23,167 bases of DNA, from the NCBI GenBank assembly GCA_964558665.1, contig CAZLFA010000063.1:1-23167 (forward strand), in the 5' to 3' direction. The stretch comes from CAZLFA01 sp964558665. Lineage in GTDB: Bacteria; Desulfobacterota; Syntrophia; Syntrophales; PHBD01. Of the stretch, positions 14,074 to 22,824 are shown in pieces. How positions within the stretch are numbered: the stretch's first letter is position 1; each line of letters begins with the position of its first letter. The position numbers and the translations under genes were made by a program. The notes beneath the pieces are model-generated. The model saw only the letters and a list, made by a program, of their open reading frames with translations, was not told the origin of the DNA and made no database searches.

Positions 14074-17000
14074 ATGTTCAAGCAATTATGTCTGTGTTCA
14101 TTTATAGTGCTGTTGTTTCACCTGTCTGGTCCTGGTCACGCCCTTGCTCATTACTCCGATCAGTCCGGTGAAAAGGCATATTCTGAAGGGAAGTACGGCG
14201 ATGCGCTCAGATATTGGGAAGAATCTGTCCGCTTCTATCGGGAAAGGTCCGATCAAGAGAAAGAAGGAGTATATCTGGGCGGCGTCGGCTGGTGTTATTT
14301 CAACCTCGGATATTTCAACAGGGCGAGAGAATACTTCAGCAAGGCACTTGATACGGCTTACAGGCTGCAAAACAATTATCATGTGGCGGAAAGACTCAAC
14401 GCCCTGGGGAATGCATTCTACCGGCTCCAGGATTTCAAAAACGCCGGGACTCATTTCCGGAATTCACTGAATATCTCCCGTTCGATCTCCTATAACGCAT
14501 ACGTATTCCGGAATATCACCGGCCTGGGATGGACTTGTTACGGGCAGGGAGACTTCAACAAGGCGCTTGACTACTTCCGGCAGGCCGTAAATCTCAGGCA
14601 GGATGAGAAGAAAAAGGAAGAGGAACTGGAAATAGTCTCCGGTCTGGCCTGGTCCTTTTTAGGCAAGGGCGACCATGATGGATCGCTTGCCAATTTTAAA
14701 AAAGCGGCAGACATAAGCGCCGGGCTTCGCCTGCACGGCCCTCTGGCCAAAGCATATGCAGGCATGGGCAATACAGCCATGGCCAAAGGAGATATGAACG
14801 CGGCGCTTGCTCATTTTAAAAAGGCCGGGGATATTTTCCGGCAGTACGGCATGCGGGCGGATTACGCATGGATACTGCTCAGCATCGGATCTCTTAACAG
14901 AACCACCGGTTCCTGGGACAAGGCTCTCGATAATTACCTTGAAGCGCATAAAATCTATGACTCTCTTTCTCTTGATGCCGACAAGGCAGGGACCTTGTAT
15001 CATATCGGCTGGATATATTTCGAATGGGGCATGATGGACGAAGCCGGATCATACTTTGCAAGAAGCATGGATATCTATCGTAGAAGAGGCTTGCGGCAGG
15101 GCATTGCCTGGAGCCTTTGCGGGCAGTCCACCATACTGCGGTTCGAAGGCAGTTATGCCAAGGCGCTTGAGGGCTATCGTGAGGCGCTGCAGATTTTCCG
15201 GGAGACGGAAAACCTGACGGGCATCATGTCCTCACTGAATTATATGGGTCTCGTTTATTACTACATGGAGGATTTCGACAAGGCCCTAGCATTTTATCAG
15301 GAAGCGCTGGGAAAGGCGCGCTCGCTGAATCTTGCCGCCAGTATCGCTCTCTTCCGGAACAACGGCGCCTATGTGAATTATGAACGCGATAGATACGAAG
15401 AGGCAATGAAAGGCTACGCCGAAGCGTTACCCGCAATCCGGCAGGCAAAAAACATGGCCCTCGAATCCTTGATTCTCAACAACATGGGTGAGGTCTATTA
15501 CAAGCAGACAAGATATGCTGATGCCGAGCAGCACTTCAAAAAGGCCGTCGATATAAAAGAGACCCTCCGGCAGACGGCAACCGGTCCCGTAAGACGCAAT
15601 TATCTGAAGTCGCAGATTGAAAGTTATCAGTATCTCGTTTCCACCTCGGCCAGACAGCAGAACTGGGAACAGGCCTTTGCCTACCGGGAGCTTTCCAGCG
15701 CCAGGTACCTGGCTGACCTTCTCAGAGAGAAGATGCGTACCGCGGAGTTCAGGTTCAGCGGCATCAGGAATTATGCATCTAAGCTGGACGATAAAACGGC
15801 CGTGATCAGTTTCGCCAATCTGAACTGGAATGATCTTGTAATTCTGGCAGCAGATAAAAACATCATCTCCGGCAGAGAAGTCCCCATAAGAAACTTCTTT
15901 AATCGCATCATTAGCGAGAAGCGGCTGGACATGAAGAGATCCCTGCAAAAGGAGATTCCCGTGCGGGGCGTAAGCCTTCGTCAGAAAGAAACTCCCGGAG
16001 GAACGGAAAACAACCTTCTCGGCATCCGTTTTCTCAAACTTCTGAATGACAACCGGTCATCAATGGAGAGCATCGTCAACTATTACCGCTTCCTGATCAG
16101 CAAACCCTTTCATGACGGCAATGATCGCCGGCGTTTCCAGTTCCTCAGCCGTGAGTTTTACCGCCTGCTGATTGCCTCCGTGGAAGATGTGATCAGGGAA
16201 AAGGAACATCTCATTATTCAGCCGGACGGAATTCTGGGGTTTCTCCCCTTTGAGACGCTCCAGGATGAAACAGGCCGTTTCCTGGTCGAAAAATATCAAA
16301 TAAAATATGCCCAGTCGCTGACGGTAAATGAACTTATTGCTGAGCGAAGCCTGACGGGAAAGACAGGATTACTGGCTTTCGGCGGAGCCGTGTACGAAAC
16401 CGCAGCACACGAATCGACGGTGGGAAAAAGAGGCTTGAGCACCTTGAAGAAAGACGTTGATGCCGCTCTGGCAGGGCAAGCTAATCTGCGCGAGTATTAT
16501 GGATACATGGGGCTCAACAGATGGGAAAACCTGCCCGGCACTCTGCAGGAGGTTCAGGCGCTGCAAAAAACCTTCAAGGAAGCCGTTGTTTATACGGGAA
16601 AAGATGCCAGTGAAGAAAAAATCAAGGAACTGTCCGGAAGGGGCGAACTGAAAAAGTACGACACGATACATTTTGCAACGCACGGTCTGGTCATATCGGA
16701 TATACCTGAATTGTCAGCCCTGGTTCTGTCTCAGACTGAAACCGGTAAAGGCAGAGAAGACGGATACCTGACAATGTTTGAAATAGCGGCGCTTGACATC
16801 AGGAGCCGCTTTGTCAATCTGTCCGCGTGCGAGACCGGGCTTGGAAAGATATATGGGGGCGAAGGGGTGGTGGGGCTTATCCAGAGCTTCATTCTCGCCG
16901 GCGCAGACGGCCTGTCCGTTTCTCTCTGGCAGGTGGCTGACGAATCCACCTCAGAGTTCATGAAGAGCGTATATCGCCGCACTGTAAACAAAAAGGAGTC

Positions 17001-17109
17001 CTATCCCGAAGCAATTGCACAGACGAAGAGGGCTTTTCTGAAGGACGCCGCTTACAGGAAGTACAGGGATCCCTTCTACTGGGCTCCCTTCGTTTACTAT
17101 GGTCAGTGA
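14074..17109 (+). CDS. exported TPR-CHAT caspase-like protein
   Basis: The 1011-residue protein has a signal peptide (hydrophobic 6-22, AxA-like GHALAH). Tandem tetratricopeptide repeats run from about 30 to 500 (e.g. AYSEGKYGDALRYWEESVRF, GNAFYRLQDFKNAGTHFRNS, MGEVYYKQTRYADAEQHFKK). A linker follows, then a C-terminal CHAT domain (about 700-1011). The catalytic pair of the caspase/clan CD fold is intact: His870 in HFATHG and Cys919 in LSACETG, then GGEGVVGLIQSFILAGADGLSVSLW and a YWAPFVYYG end. CHAT proteins are proteases or protease-like effectors gated by their repeat domain. The signal peptide argues against a cytosolic CRISPR or defence role. The start is ATG 14074 with CGGAGGA 10 bases upstream. 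It is followed by the membrane-protein gene. Confidence 0.93.
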   Translation: MFKQLCLCSFIVLLFHLSGPGHALAHYSDQSGEKAYSEGKYGDALRYWEESVRFYRERSDQEKEGVYLGGVGWCYFNLGYFNRAREYFSKALDTAYRLQNNYHVAERLNALGNAFYRLQDFKNAGTHFRNSLNISRSISYNAYVFRNITGLGWTCYGQGDFNKALDYFRQAVNLRQDEKKKEEELEIVSGLAWSFLGKGDHDGSLANFKKAADISAGLRLHGPLAKAYAGMGNTAMAKGDMNAALAHFKKAGDIFRQYGMRADYAWILLSIGSLNRTTGSWDKALDNYLEAHKIYDSLSLDADKAGTLYHIGWIYFEWGMMDEAGSYFARSMDIYRRRGLRQGIAWSLCGQSTILRFEGSYAKALEGYREALQIFRETENLTGIMSSLNYMGLVYYYMEDFDKALAFYQEALGKARSLNLAASIALFRNNGAYVNYERDRYEEAMKGYAEALPAIRQAKNMALESLILNNMGEVYYKQTRYADAEQHFKKAVDIKETLRQTATGPVRRNYLKSQIESYQYLVSTSARQQNWEQAFAYRELSSARYLADLLREKMRTAEFRFSGIRNYASKLDDKTAVISFANLNWNDLVILAADKNIISGREVPIRNFFNRIISEKRLDMKRSLQKEIPVRGVSLRQKETPGGTENNLLGIRFLKLLNDNRSSMESIVNYYRFLISKPFHDGNDRRRFQFLSREFYRLLIASVEDVIREKEHLIIQPDGILGFLPFETLQDETGRFLVEKYQIKYAQSLTVNELIAERSLTGKTGLLAFGGAVYETAAHESTVGKRGLSTLKKDVDAALAGQANLREYYGYMGLNRWENLPGTLQEVQALQKTFKEAVVYTGKDASEEKIKELSGRGELKKYDTIHFATHGLVISDIPELSALVLSQTETGKGREDGYLTMFEIAALDIRSRFVNLSACETGLGKIYGGEGVVGLIQSFILAGADGLSVSLWQVADESTSEFMKSVYRRTVNKKESYPEAIAQTKRAFLKDAAYRKYRDPFYWAPFVYYGQ

Positions 17110-17113
17110 ATTA

Positions 17114-17144
17114 GTCGAAGAAGGGCGGGTTTAAAAACCCGCCC
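17114..17144. repeat. perfect GC-rich hairpin after the CHAT gene
   Basis: GGGCGGGTTT (17123-17132) and AAACCCGCCC (17135-17144) are perfect reverse complements, preceded by GTCGAAGAA. The 13-base GTCGAAGAAGGGC (17114-17126) matches 11186-11198 on the other strand exactly. It begins five bases past the TPR-CHAT stop codon but has CTACAATG, not a T-run, after it. It may slow or attenuate transcription or protect the 3' end, but its recurrence suggests a dispersed repeat first. Confidence 0.6.
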
Positions 17145-17183
17145 CTACAATGCTTATTAAATATACGACTGCGTCGCCTTTGT

Positions 17184-17208
17184 CCCCCTCCCTGAGGGGG
17201 TGAGGGGG
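17184..17208. repeat. CCCCCTC/GAGGGGG hairpin with duplicated right arm
   Basis: CCCCCTC (17184-17190) can pair with either of two identical right arms, GAGGGGG at 17194-17200 or at 17202-17208, giving alternative stem-loops. It lies between the CHAT and membrane-protein genes. There is no T-run. It probably belongs to the same cluster of intergenic repeats. Confidence 0.45.
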
Positions 17209-17285
17209 AGGTTGCCGCCTTGCTATCGACTATGATTGAAAACCGGAATAACAGGGAGTGACGATCTGCTGTATTGCCCGTGCGC

Positions 17286-17316
17286 AAGGGGTTTTCAGCG
17301 GCTCAGAATTTTTTAC
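17286..17316. repeat. repeat copy C, inverted relative to copy A
   Basis: AAGGGGTTTTCAGCGGCTCAGAAT with a following T-run matches, as reverse complement, the right arm of copy A (ATTCTGAGCCGCGGAAAGCC at 98-117) and resembles the left arm of copy B (9126-9158). It lies in the 5' leader of the membrane-protein gene, 34 bases before its ATG. The partner arm is poor in this copy. Confidence 0.45.
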
Positions 17317-17349
17317 CGTGCTGATGGCATCCCGAAAGGAGGAAAGGAT

Positions 17350-19002
17350 ATGTCATATGCAATCATGTGGGTTGGAAAGCTTATAGGCAGTCTTCTGCTG
17401 ACTGCCCTGTTTGTCTCCCTGGCATCGTTGTGTAAAAAAACCCTGCGGCAGAAAATTCTGTCTTATCTGGTTATCGTCATCTTCTCCTCCGGATTCATTG
17501 CCGTTACCGCGGGGACATGGATTCTCTTCGATGAAAATATCCAGCCCAGATGGCTCTTTCCGTACCTTCTCGCGCTTACCCTTTCCTACATGGCCTGCTC
17601 TTTCATAATTGTCAGGATCGGCATCAGGGGTGAACAGCCGGAGACGGCTGCCGCACGTGCCTGGCCGCGCCTGATAATCGCGGCGGCTTTCGCCGTCGTG
17701 ACCACAGGCAATGCAGCCTATTTTTTCTATCTCGATTCCGGAATGATCAGGGAGCTTAATGTTATCCGCACCGAAACGACAGAAAAACTCAAAGGTGTGA
17801 TACCGGCAAGGGCGCCGGATACGCAGAATGCACGCCTGGTATACGAGCAGGCAGCCAAAGCGATGGGAAGTGATAAGGACCTCCCCAAATGGCTGAAAGA
17901 TATGCCCCCGAACGTATCCGGAGAAGAGATGAAGGCCTTTCTCGTAAAGCACCGCGAGGCCCTTTCCCTGATCTACAAGGCATCCGCCCTTCCGTTGTGG
18001 GGAATGAACATCGACATCTCACAGGCCGCTTATCAGTGGCCGCTACCGTCTTTCGTGGTATACCGCAGCCTGGCACACCTGCTGTACATCTCAGCCTGCG
18101 ACAAAGTGTCCGGCGGTGATACCACGGGAGCGCTTCAGGACCTGACGCTCATTGAAAACATCTCCGGACATATAATGAGCTACCCAAGCCTTCTTTCACT
18201 GATGATAAACGTTGCCCTGGACGATGTTCGTGTTCGCGGCGTCGAGCATGTCCTTGCCGGCAATTCCAAACCCCTCGCCGGACTGATAGCACTTCCCGTA
18301 AAAGCACACGCATCCGGTCTCGACATGTTCCGGAAAACCCTGGTTATAGACGGGCTGGCCATGACACAGGGACTGGCTTTTATGCTTACCTCCGACGACC
18401 GTCTGTTCGCGGGCATCCTTATGGAAACAAGCATGTATCGTGTTTTCTTCGCTTCCTACGATATCGAAAACGACAGGAAGAAAACGGAAATCCTCGCAAA
18501 ACCGGCCGGGACCTACGAAGAGCTTTTCAATAACCTGAAACAGTCGCAAGAGATCATGAGAGAACGAGGAGGTCTTCTCACCAGAATAGCTGGCCCATCT
18601 TACGATAATTACTTTTCACGGATAATGAGCTGCGAAGCGCGCCGTGCCTTCGCCGACACGGCATTTGCGGTTGCGGCATACAAAGCGGCCGGAGGAAGAT
18701 ATCCTGAAAAACTGGAAGAGCTTGTGCCTGCATATATTGATCGCATCCCCCTCGATCCCTTTACCGGCAAACCCTTAATGATGAGGCCTGTCCAGGGAGG
18801 ATTGGAACTTTACAGCGCGGGGAAAAACAGTTTCATCAAGGCCGAAAGCGTAAAAGGCCCTGTAAACTTTTTTATCGGCAAGGAGGCATATGAGGAGTTT
18901 CGTGTGAAAGCAGACCGGGAGTCAAGGATAAAGCAGGAGGAGTCATTGAAAAAGAGAAGCGCCCCAAAAGCTCCTCCGGCACCGGATGCGGCAAAGCAGT
19001 GA
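17350..19002 (+). CDS. four-TM membrane protein with GspG-like C-terminal segment
   Basis: From ATG 17350 the protein is 550 residues. Four hydrophobic helices fill the first 135 residues (VGKLIGSLLLTALFVSLASL; LVIVIFSSGFIAVTAGTWIL; WLFPYLLALTLSYMACSFII; LIIAAAFAVVTTGNAAYFFY). A long soluble region of unknown fold follows. Residues about 430-495 (FAVAAYKAAGGRYPEKLEEL, IPLDPFTGKPLMM, LELYSAG) resemble the C-terminal part of type II secretion major pseudopilins (GspG), a segment also found alone in large bacterial proteins. The tail is Lys/Pro/Ala-rich. AAAGGAGGAAAGG just before ATG 17350 fixes the start; an earlier TTG at 17236 would translate repeat copy C. It is likely co-transcribed with the TPR-CHAT gene. 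The family is not recognised. Confidence 0.78.
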   Translation: MSYAIMWVGKLIGSLLLTALFVSLASLCKKTLRQKILSYLVIVIFSSGFIAVTAGTWILFDENIQPRWLFPYLLALTLSYMACSFIIVRIGIRGEQPETAAARAWPRLIIAAAFAVVTTGNAAYFFYLDSGMIRELNVIRTETTEKLKGVIPARAPDTQNARLVYEQAAKAMGSDKDLPKWLKDMPPNVSGEEMKAFLVKHREALSLIYKASALPLWGMNIDISQAAYQWPLPSFVVYRSLAHLLYISACDKVSGGDTTGALQDLTLIENISGHIMSYPSLLSLMINVALDDVRVRGVEHVLAGNSKPLAGLIALPVKAHASGLDMFRKTLVIDGLAMTQGLAFMLTSDDRLFAGILMETSMYRVFFASYDIENDRKKTEILAKPAGTYEELFNNLKQSQEIMRERGGLLTRIAGPSYDNYFSRIMSCEARRAFADTAFAVAAYKAAGGRYPEKLEELVPAYIDRIPLDPFTGKPLMMRPVQGGLELYSAGKNSFIKAESVKGPVNFFIGKEAYEEFRVKADRESRIKQEESLKKRSAPKAPPAPDAAKQ

Positions 19003-19137
19003 CTCCATGTGACTTTGATATCCGACAGTGCATGTTGCCTGTCTGCGGTACCGCCTGTGCGCCCCCGAATAAATGGACTTGTTTTTTCCGGATAAGTTAT
19101 TATAAAATGAAATAAAAAAACCAGCGAGGCGCATACT

Positions 19138-19302
19138 ATGCTTGAAAAGGTTAAAGGTCTTTATAACGACTATATGGATCAGTTTTTGACTTGGTACGAC
19201 GGGCTGAGCCAATTGGCCCAGTACGGTGTCTTTTTTGTAATTTTTGTCGCTGTAGGTCTCATCATCGCTTTTTTTATTCTGTCCCGGATAACCAAAAGAT
19301 AG
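19138..19302 (+). CDS. 54-residue single-TM small protein
   Basis: A short frame runs from ATG 19138 to TAG 19302. It has an amphipathic, acidic N-terminal half (MLEKVKGLYNDYMDQFLTWYD), then a hydrophobic helix of about 22 residues (YGVFFVIFVAVGLIIAFFIL) ending in SRITKR. This is the profile of a small inner-membrane protein with the positive end in the cytoplasm. A GCGAGG site lies about 8 bases upstream. It is 135 bases after the membrane-protein gene and just before a bidirectional terminator. No known family is assigned. The amino-acid pattern is protein-like in a single frame, so I consider it real. Confidence 0.6.
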   Translation: MLEKVKGLYNDYMDQFLTWYDGLSQLAQYGVFFVIFVAVGLIIAFFILSRITKR

Positions 19303-19330
19303 ACAAACAGTCACCTCCCCTGCATAATTG

Positions 19331-19362
19331 AAAATCTCCTGAATAATTTGCACGGAGATTTT
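19331..19362. terminator. bidirectional intrinsic terminator
   Basis: AAAATCTCC (19331-19339) and GGAGATTTT (19354-19362) form a perfect nine-pair stem with a 14-base loop. The A-tract on one side and T-tract on the other let it work on both strands. It sits between the small membrane protein gene (stop 19302) and the convergent fabD (stop 19383). Confidence 0.7.
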
Positions 19363-19382
19363 TAAGAGGAGGCTTGAAAGCT

Positions 19383-20327
19383 TTAAACTACGCCAAAATA
19401 AGCCTGTACTTTCCGGAGCGACACAGGATCCCCGATATCCAGCAGTGTAAAGCGCTTATCTATCCTTTTAATAAGGTTGGAAAGCGTTTTCTTCGGTCCT
19501 ATCTCAACAACAGTGTCAACACCCATGGCCGCCATTTTTTCTACCGTTTCCTGCCAGCGTACCGGAGACACTATCTGAGTCTGCAGAAGTTCTCTGGCGT
19601 TTTCTCCCGTGTAAAGAAGGTCGGGGTTGCAGTTTGGAATAACCGGAATTTTGAATTCACCGAAGTTCACGCGCTCCAGATCGGCTCTCAGCAGAAATGC
19701 AGCCTGATCCAGAAGGCGGCTGTGACACGGCACACTGATCGGCAGTTTGATCACGCTCATCGCCTTTTTCTCTTTGGCCCTTATCATGACTTTATCTACA
19801 GCGGATGTATGCCCCGATATAGTAAGCTGTTTAGGTGCGTTGATGACAGAGATGTCGACTGTTTCGTCAGCACCCTTTGCGCTGACACAGATATCCCGCA
19901 CTGCTTCCGTTTCCAATCCGAGAATTGCGGCCATGGCCCCCTCTCCGACGGGAACAGCGTTCTGGTGGTACTGAGCCCGCAGGTGAACAAGCGAGAGAAC
20001 ATCATCAAGGCTGATTGCTCCCGAGGCATAGATGGCGCTGTATTCGCCCAGGCTGTGGCCCGCCGCTACTGCCGGCATTACAGGGATGAGTTCGCGGACA
20101 AGGTCATATAGGGCCAGTTCCATAGTGAGGATCGTGATCTGCGTATTGACCGTAAGGTCAAGGGCTTCCTGCGGCCCTTCCAAGCAAAGCCCGGCCACAT
20201 CCATTTTCAGTACCTGTTCCGCCCGATCAAAGACCCTGCGCACGGTATCATATTCATCGTACAATTCCCTGCACATGCCCACATACTGGGTGCCCTGGCC
20301 CGGGAAAACAAACGCGACTTTACTCAT
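19383..20327 (-). CDS. fabD: FabD malonyl-CoA:ACP transacylase
   Basis: FabD loads malonyl from CoA onto the phosphopantetheine of an acyl carrier protein. The 314 residues carry FPGQGTQYVGM with the oxyanion-hole Gln11, the nucleophile Ser92 in GHSLGEYSA, Arg117 in VHLRAQYHQ that grips the malonyl carboxylate, and His202 in LPISVPCHSRLL. EIGPKKTLSNLIKR ends the domain. The length is normal (about 310). AGGGG five bases before ATG fits. It is the last gene of the ACP-phaC-reductase-fabD operon, 41 bases after the reductase, and is followed by the terminator. No ketosynthase (FabB/F/H) is next to it, unlike a housekeeping fab cluster. Confidence 0.95.
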   Translation of the reverse strand: MSKVAFVFPGQGTQYVGMCRELYDEYDTVRRVFDRAEQVLKMDVAGLCLEGPQEALDLTVNTQITILTMELALYDLVRELIPVMPAVAAGHSLGEYSAIYASGAISLDDVLSLVHLRAQYHQNAVPVGEGAMAAILGLETEAVRDICVSAKGADETVDISVINAPKQLTISGHTSAVDKVMIRAKEKKAMSVIKLPISVPCHSRLLDQAAFLLRADLERVNFGEFKIPVIPNCNPDLLYTGENARELLQTQIVSPVRWQETVEKMAAMGVDTVVEIGPKKTLSNLIKRIDKRFTLLDIGDPVSLRKVQAYFGVV

Positions 20328-20368
20328 TCATACCCCTGAATAATTTTTTATTGCTGAAAACTGACAGA

Positions 20369-21112
20369 TCAGATTCTGTGGCCTCCGTCAACCTCAATGA
20401 CCCGTCCATTCACAAAGTCACAGTCGATGATGAACCTTACGGCCTTGGAAATTTCACTCATTTCACCGAAGCGCCCCAGGGGAATCTGCGCCGTGATTTC
20501 ATCGATGACCTTCTGATTCATACGCGCCGTCATCTCGGTCCGGATGTATCCCGGGGCGATGGCGGCGGCGCGAATCCCGTACTGAGCGAGCTCCTTAGCC
20601 CAGGTTACAGTCATGGCAGCCACGCCGGCCTTGGTGGCGGAATAGTTTGTCTGCCCCGGATTGCCCGCACGGCTGATGGATGAAATATTTATGATCAGGC
20701 CCTTAACTCCGTGTTTTACCATCTGCACAGCCGCTTCTCTGCCGCAGAGAAAAACCCCGGTGAGATTGACCTTCATGACGTTGTCCCATCCCGAAAGAGG
20801 GAATTTCCTTACTATCTCACCTTTCTTTTTTACAAAATAGGCATCAGCCGTAATGCCGGCATTGTTGATCAGTATGTCGGGGGCTCCGTAAGTCGAGGTG
20901 AATCTGTCAAAGAATGCCTCCACATCTTTTTCATTCGTAACGTCCACCACTTCGCCGGCGATGCCCGCTTCTCTGTTCAATGAATCGAGATTGTCCCTGA
21001 CTACATCAACGGCATAAGGTACTGCTCCCAGGGCTTTCAGATCAACGGCAAACTGCCTGCCCATGCCTCTTGCTCCGCCTGTAATCACGACCTTCTTACC
21101 GCCGATTTCCAT
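20369..21112 (-). CDS. fabG: FabG/PhaB-type 3-oxoacyl reductase
   Basis: A 247-residue short-chain dehydrogenase/reductase. The nucleotide-binding TGGARGMG (11-18), NNAGIT (83-88), Ser145 in NISSIS, Tyr157 and Lys161 in NYSATKAG, and the PGYIRTEMT and INGRVIEVDGG-like C-terminal block (here VNGRVIEVDGGHRI) give the FabG/PhaB type, reducing 3-ketoacyl-ACP or -CoA to the (R)-3-hydroxy form with NAD(P)H. The start is ATG 21112, with GAGAGG upstream. The same frame is open to 21244, but that part only overlaps the phaC 3' end in another frame. Next to phaC, it probably makes the (R)-3-hydroxyacyl substrate. Whether ACP or CoA carries it cannot be told from the sequence. Confidence 0.92.
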   Translation of the reverse strand: MEIGGKKVVITGGARGMGRQFAVDLKALGAVPYAVDVVRDNLDSLNREAGIAGEVVDVTNEKDVEAFFDRFTSTYGAPDILINNAGITADAYFVKKKGEIVRKFPLSGWDNVMKVNLTGVFLCGREAAVQMVKHGVKGLIINISSISRAGNPGQTNYSATKAGVAAMTVTWAKELAQYGIRAAAIAPGYIRTEMTARMNQKVIDEITAQIPLGRFGEMSEISKAVRFIIDCDFVNGRVIEVDGGHRI

Positions 21113-21138
21113 TATCAACCTCTCTTGATTAATAGAAT

Positions 21139-22806
21139 TTATAATTCCCGGGCATAGCTTCCCGGCGCTTTTCCCAGAGGCGGATATTTTTTTGATCCCA
21201 TTGCCGGAGGGCTGCCGGGCTTTCCGCTCCTTGGGATAAGCCATTCCACCCAGTCAGGCCACCACGAACCCCTTTGCTCCTGCTGCTGGGACTGCCACGC
21301 ATCAGGACCGGAACTCCCTTCAAAGCCGCCCGCCCAGAATTTTCTTCTGGAAAGTTCGGACGGAGGATTTACTATGCCTGCTATGTGCCCTTCGCTGGCC
21401 AGGACATACCTGACCGGACAATTCACCAGACTGCCGATCCTGAAGGTGGAGCGCCAGGGACTTATATGATCCTGCTGCGCGCCCACTGCGTAAAGAGGCT
21501 GTTCGATACACTCCAGGTCTATCGGGCATCCTCTCATTACCACGCTTCCTTTCCTGATCAGTTTATTATGCAGATAGCACTCGCGCAGATAGAAGGAACA
21601 CATTGCTTCGGGCATGCGCGTACTGTCGTCATTCCAGTAAAGCATGTCCGACTTGGGAGGTGTCCCGCCGTACAGATAGTTGTGCACATAATTGCGCCAG
21701 ACGAGACTGTCCGACCGCAGCAGGCGGAACGTCTGGCTGATGTATTTTGAATCCAGATAGCCGCCTGTGGATTTCATGAGCGACTCAAGGTACGTTATGG
21801 ATTCCTCGCTGATGAAGACCCCTATCTCACCGGGGTCGGAGAAGTCGACCAGCGTCGAGAAGACGCTCCAGTCTGCAACCGGAAATGCATCTCCTGCCTT
21901 GCGCATCCCGTTAAGCCAGGCCATCATTATCGCGAGAGCCGTGCCGCCTATGCAGTAACCGGCGGCATGTACACATCCGGTGCCGCATATCTCCCCCGCC
22001 GCTTCTATCGCTTCCCTTACGCCTTTGAACACATAGTCTTCAAATGTGATGGAGCGCATGTCGGCTCCAGGATTTTTCCAGCTTATAATGAATACGGAAA
22101 ATCCCCTGTTCAAAAGGTACCTGACAAAACTCGTCTGTTCGGTAAGATCAAATATATAGTACTTGTTTATCCAGGGCTGGATAAACAGAACAGGCACGGG
22201 GTAGGTTTCATCCGTTACAGGGCTGTATTGAATCAGCTCGATAAGTTCATTTTTAAAAACCACGTAGCCTTTGGTAGTTGCCAGATTCTTTCCCAGTTTG
22301 AATGCCTTGTCATCGACAATTTTCAGGAGATTGTCCTGACGCATGGAATCCTCAAGCCAGTTTATATACCCATAGATGAGGCTGGCTCCGTCGCTTTCAA
22401 TGAATTTCTGCACAGCGCCGGGATTGGTCCAGAAAAAATTGGAAGGTGCGATGGCATTCAGATACTGATTGACCCAGAAGATTGCCCGGCGCCTTTCATT
22501 TTCTCCCAGACCCGGGACTGTTTCCACAAAATCCCTGAGCCAACTGCTGTACAGGGAATAGTATTTCCGCGCCAGTGTTGCGTTCTCCCGGATGTGATCG
22601 ATAAATTCCTTTTCTTCCTCCGGCCCCGCAACTCCATTCTCAGGCACATACTTCCGGACAACTTCAACACTGAGATCTTCAGTGCGCGCAATCAGATCAG
22701 ACATCTTCTGCTTGAGCTCTTCGCTATGCTGAAGCCAGTTGTCGCAGACCATTCTCAATGAAGATATCATACCGAAAGGATCTACGATGTTCTCCAATGA
22801 TTTCAT
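21139..22806 (-). CDS. phaC: PhaC class I-like polyhydroxyalkanoate synthase
   Basis: The 555-residue alpha/beta-hydrolase-fold synthase polymerises (R)-3-hydroxyacyl thioesters. The lipase-like box GYCIGG holds nucleophile Cys285, with Asp446 in GAQQDHISPW and His474 in SEGHIAGIVNPP as triad. Other class I signs are PVLFIQPWINKYYIFDL (205-221), FVISWKNPG-like FIISWKNPGADM, and YWNDDSTRMP (390-399). The length is near the class I norm (about 580). There is no phaE or phaR partner. ATG 22806 is preferred over a TTG two codons upstream because AGGGA is placed for it. It follows the ACP gene by 18 bases and precedes the reductase by 26, so the operon is tight. Confidence 0.93.
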   Translation of the reverse strand: MKSLENIVDPFGMISSLRMVCDNWLQHSEELKQKMSDLIARTEDLSVEVVRKYVPENGVAGPEEEKEFIDHIRENATLARKYYSLYSSWLRDFVETVPGLGENERRRAIFWVNQYLNAIAPSNFFWTNPGAVQKFIESDGASLIYGYINWLEDSMRQDNLLKIVDDKAFKLGKNLATTKGYVVFKNELIELIQYSPVTDETYPVPVLFIQPWINKYYIFDLTEQTSFVRYLLNRGFSVFIISWKNPGADMRSITFEDYVFKGVREAIEAAGEICGTGCVHAAGYCIGGTALAIMMAWLNGMRKAGDAFPVADWSVFSTLVDFSDPGEIGVFISEESITYLESLMKSTGGYLDSKYISQTFRLLRSDSLVWRNYVHNYLYGGTPPKSDMLYWNDDSTRMPEAMCSFYLRECYLHNKLIRKGSVVMRGCPIDLECIEQPLYAVGAQQDHISPWRSTFRIGSLVNCPVRYVLASEGHIAGIVNPPSELSRRKFWAGGFEGSSGPDAWQSQQQEQRGSWWPDWVEWLIPRSGKPGSPPAMGSKKYPPLGKAPGSYAREL

Positions 22807-22824
22807 TGGCAAAGGTCCCTGCAG

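Noticed and set aside
14074..17109. TPR-CHAT as a CRISPR-associated Craspase component
   Set aside because: It has a signal peptide, and there is no CRISPR array and no gRAMP/Cas7-11 gene in the window.
17236..17349. TTG 17236 as start of the four-TM membrane protein
   Set aside because: It would translate repeat copy C, and a near-perfect ribosome site stands right before ATG 17350.
21113..21244. Upstream ATG for the FabG-like reductase
   Set aside because: The extension overlaps the end of phaC in another frame and reads as low-complexity sequence; SDR proteins begin just before the TGG motif at ATG 21112.
21967..22761. Plus-strand ORF of 264 codons
   Set aside because: Antisense to phaC, which keeps its triad and all class I blocks.
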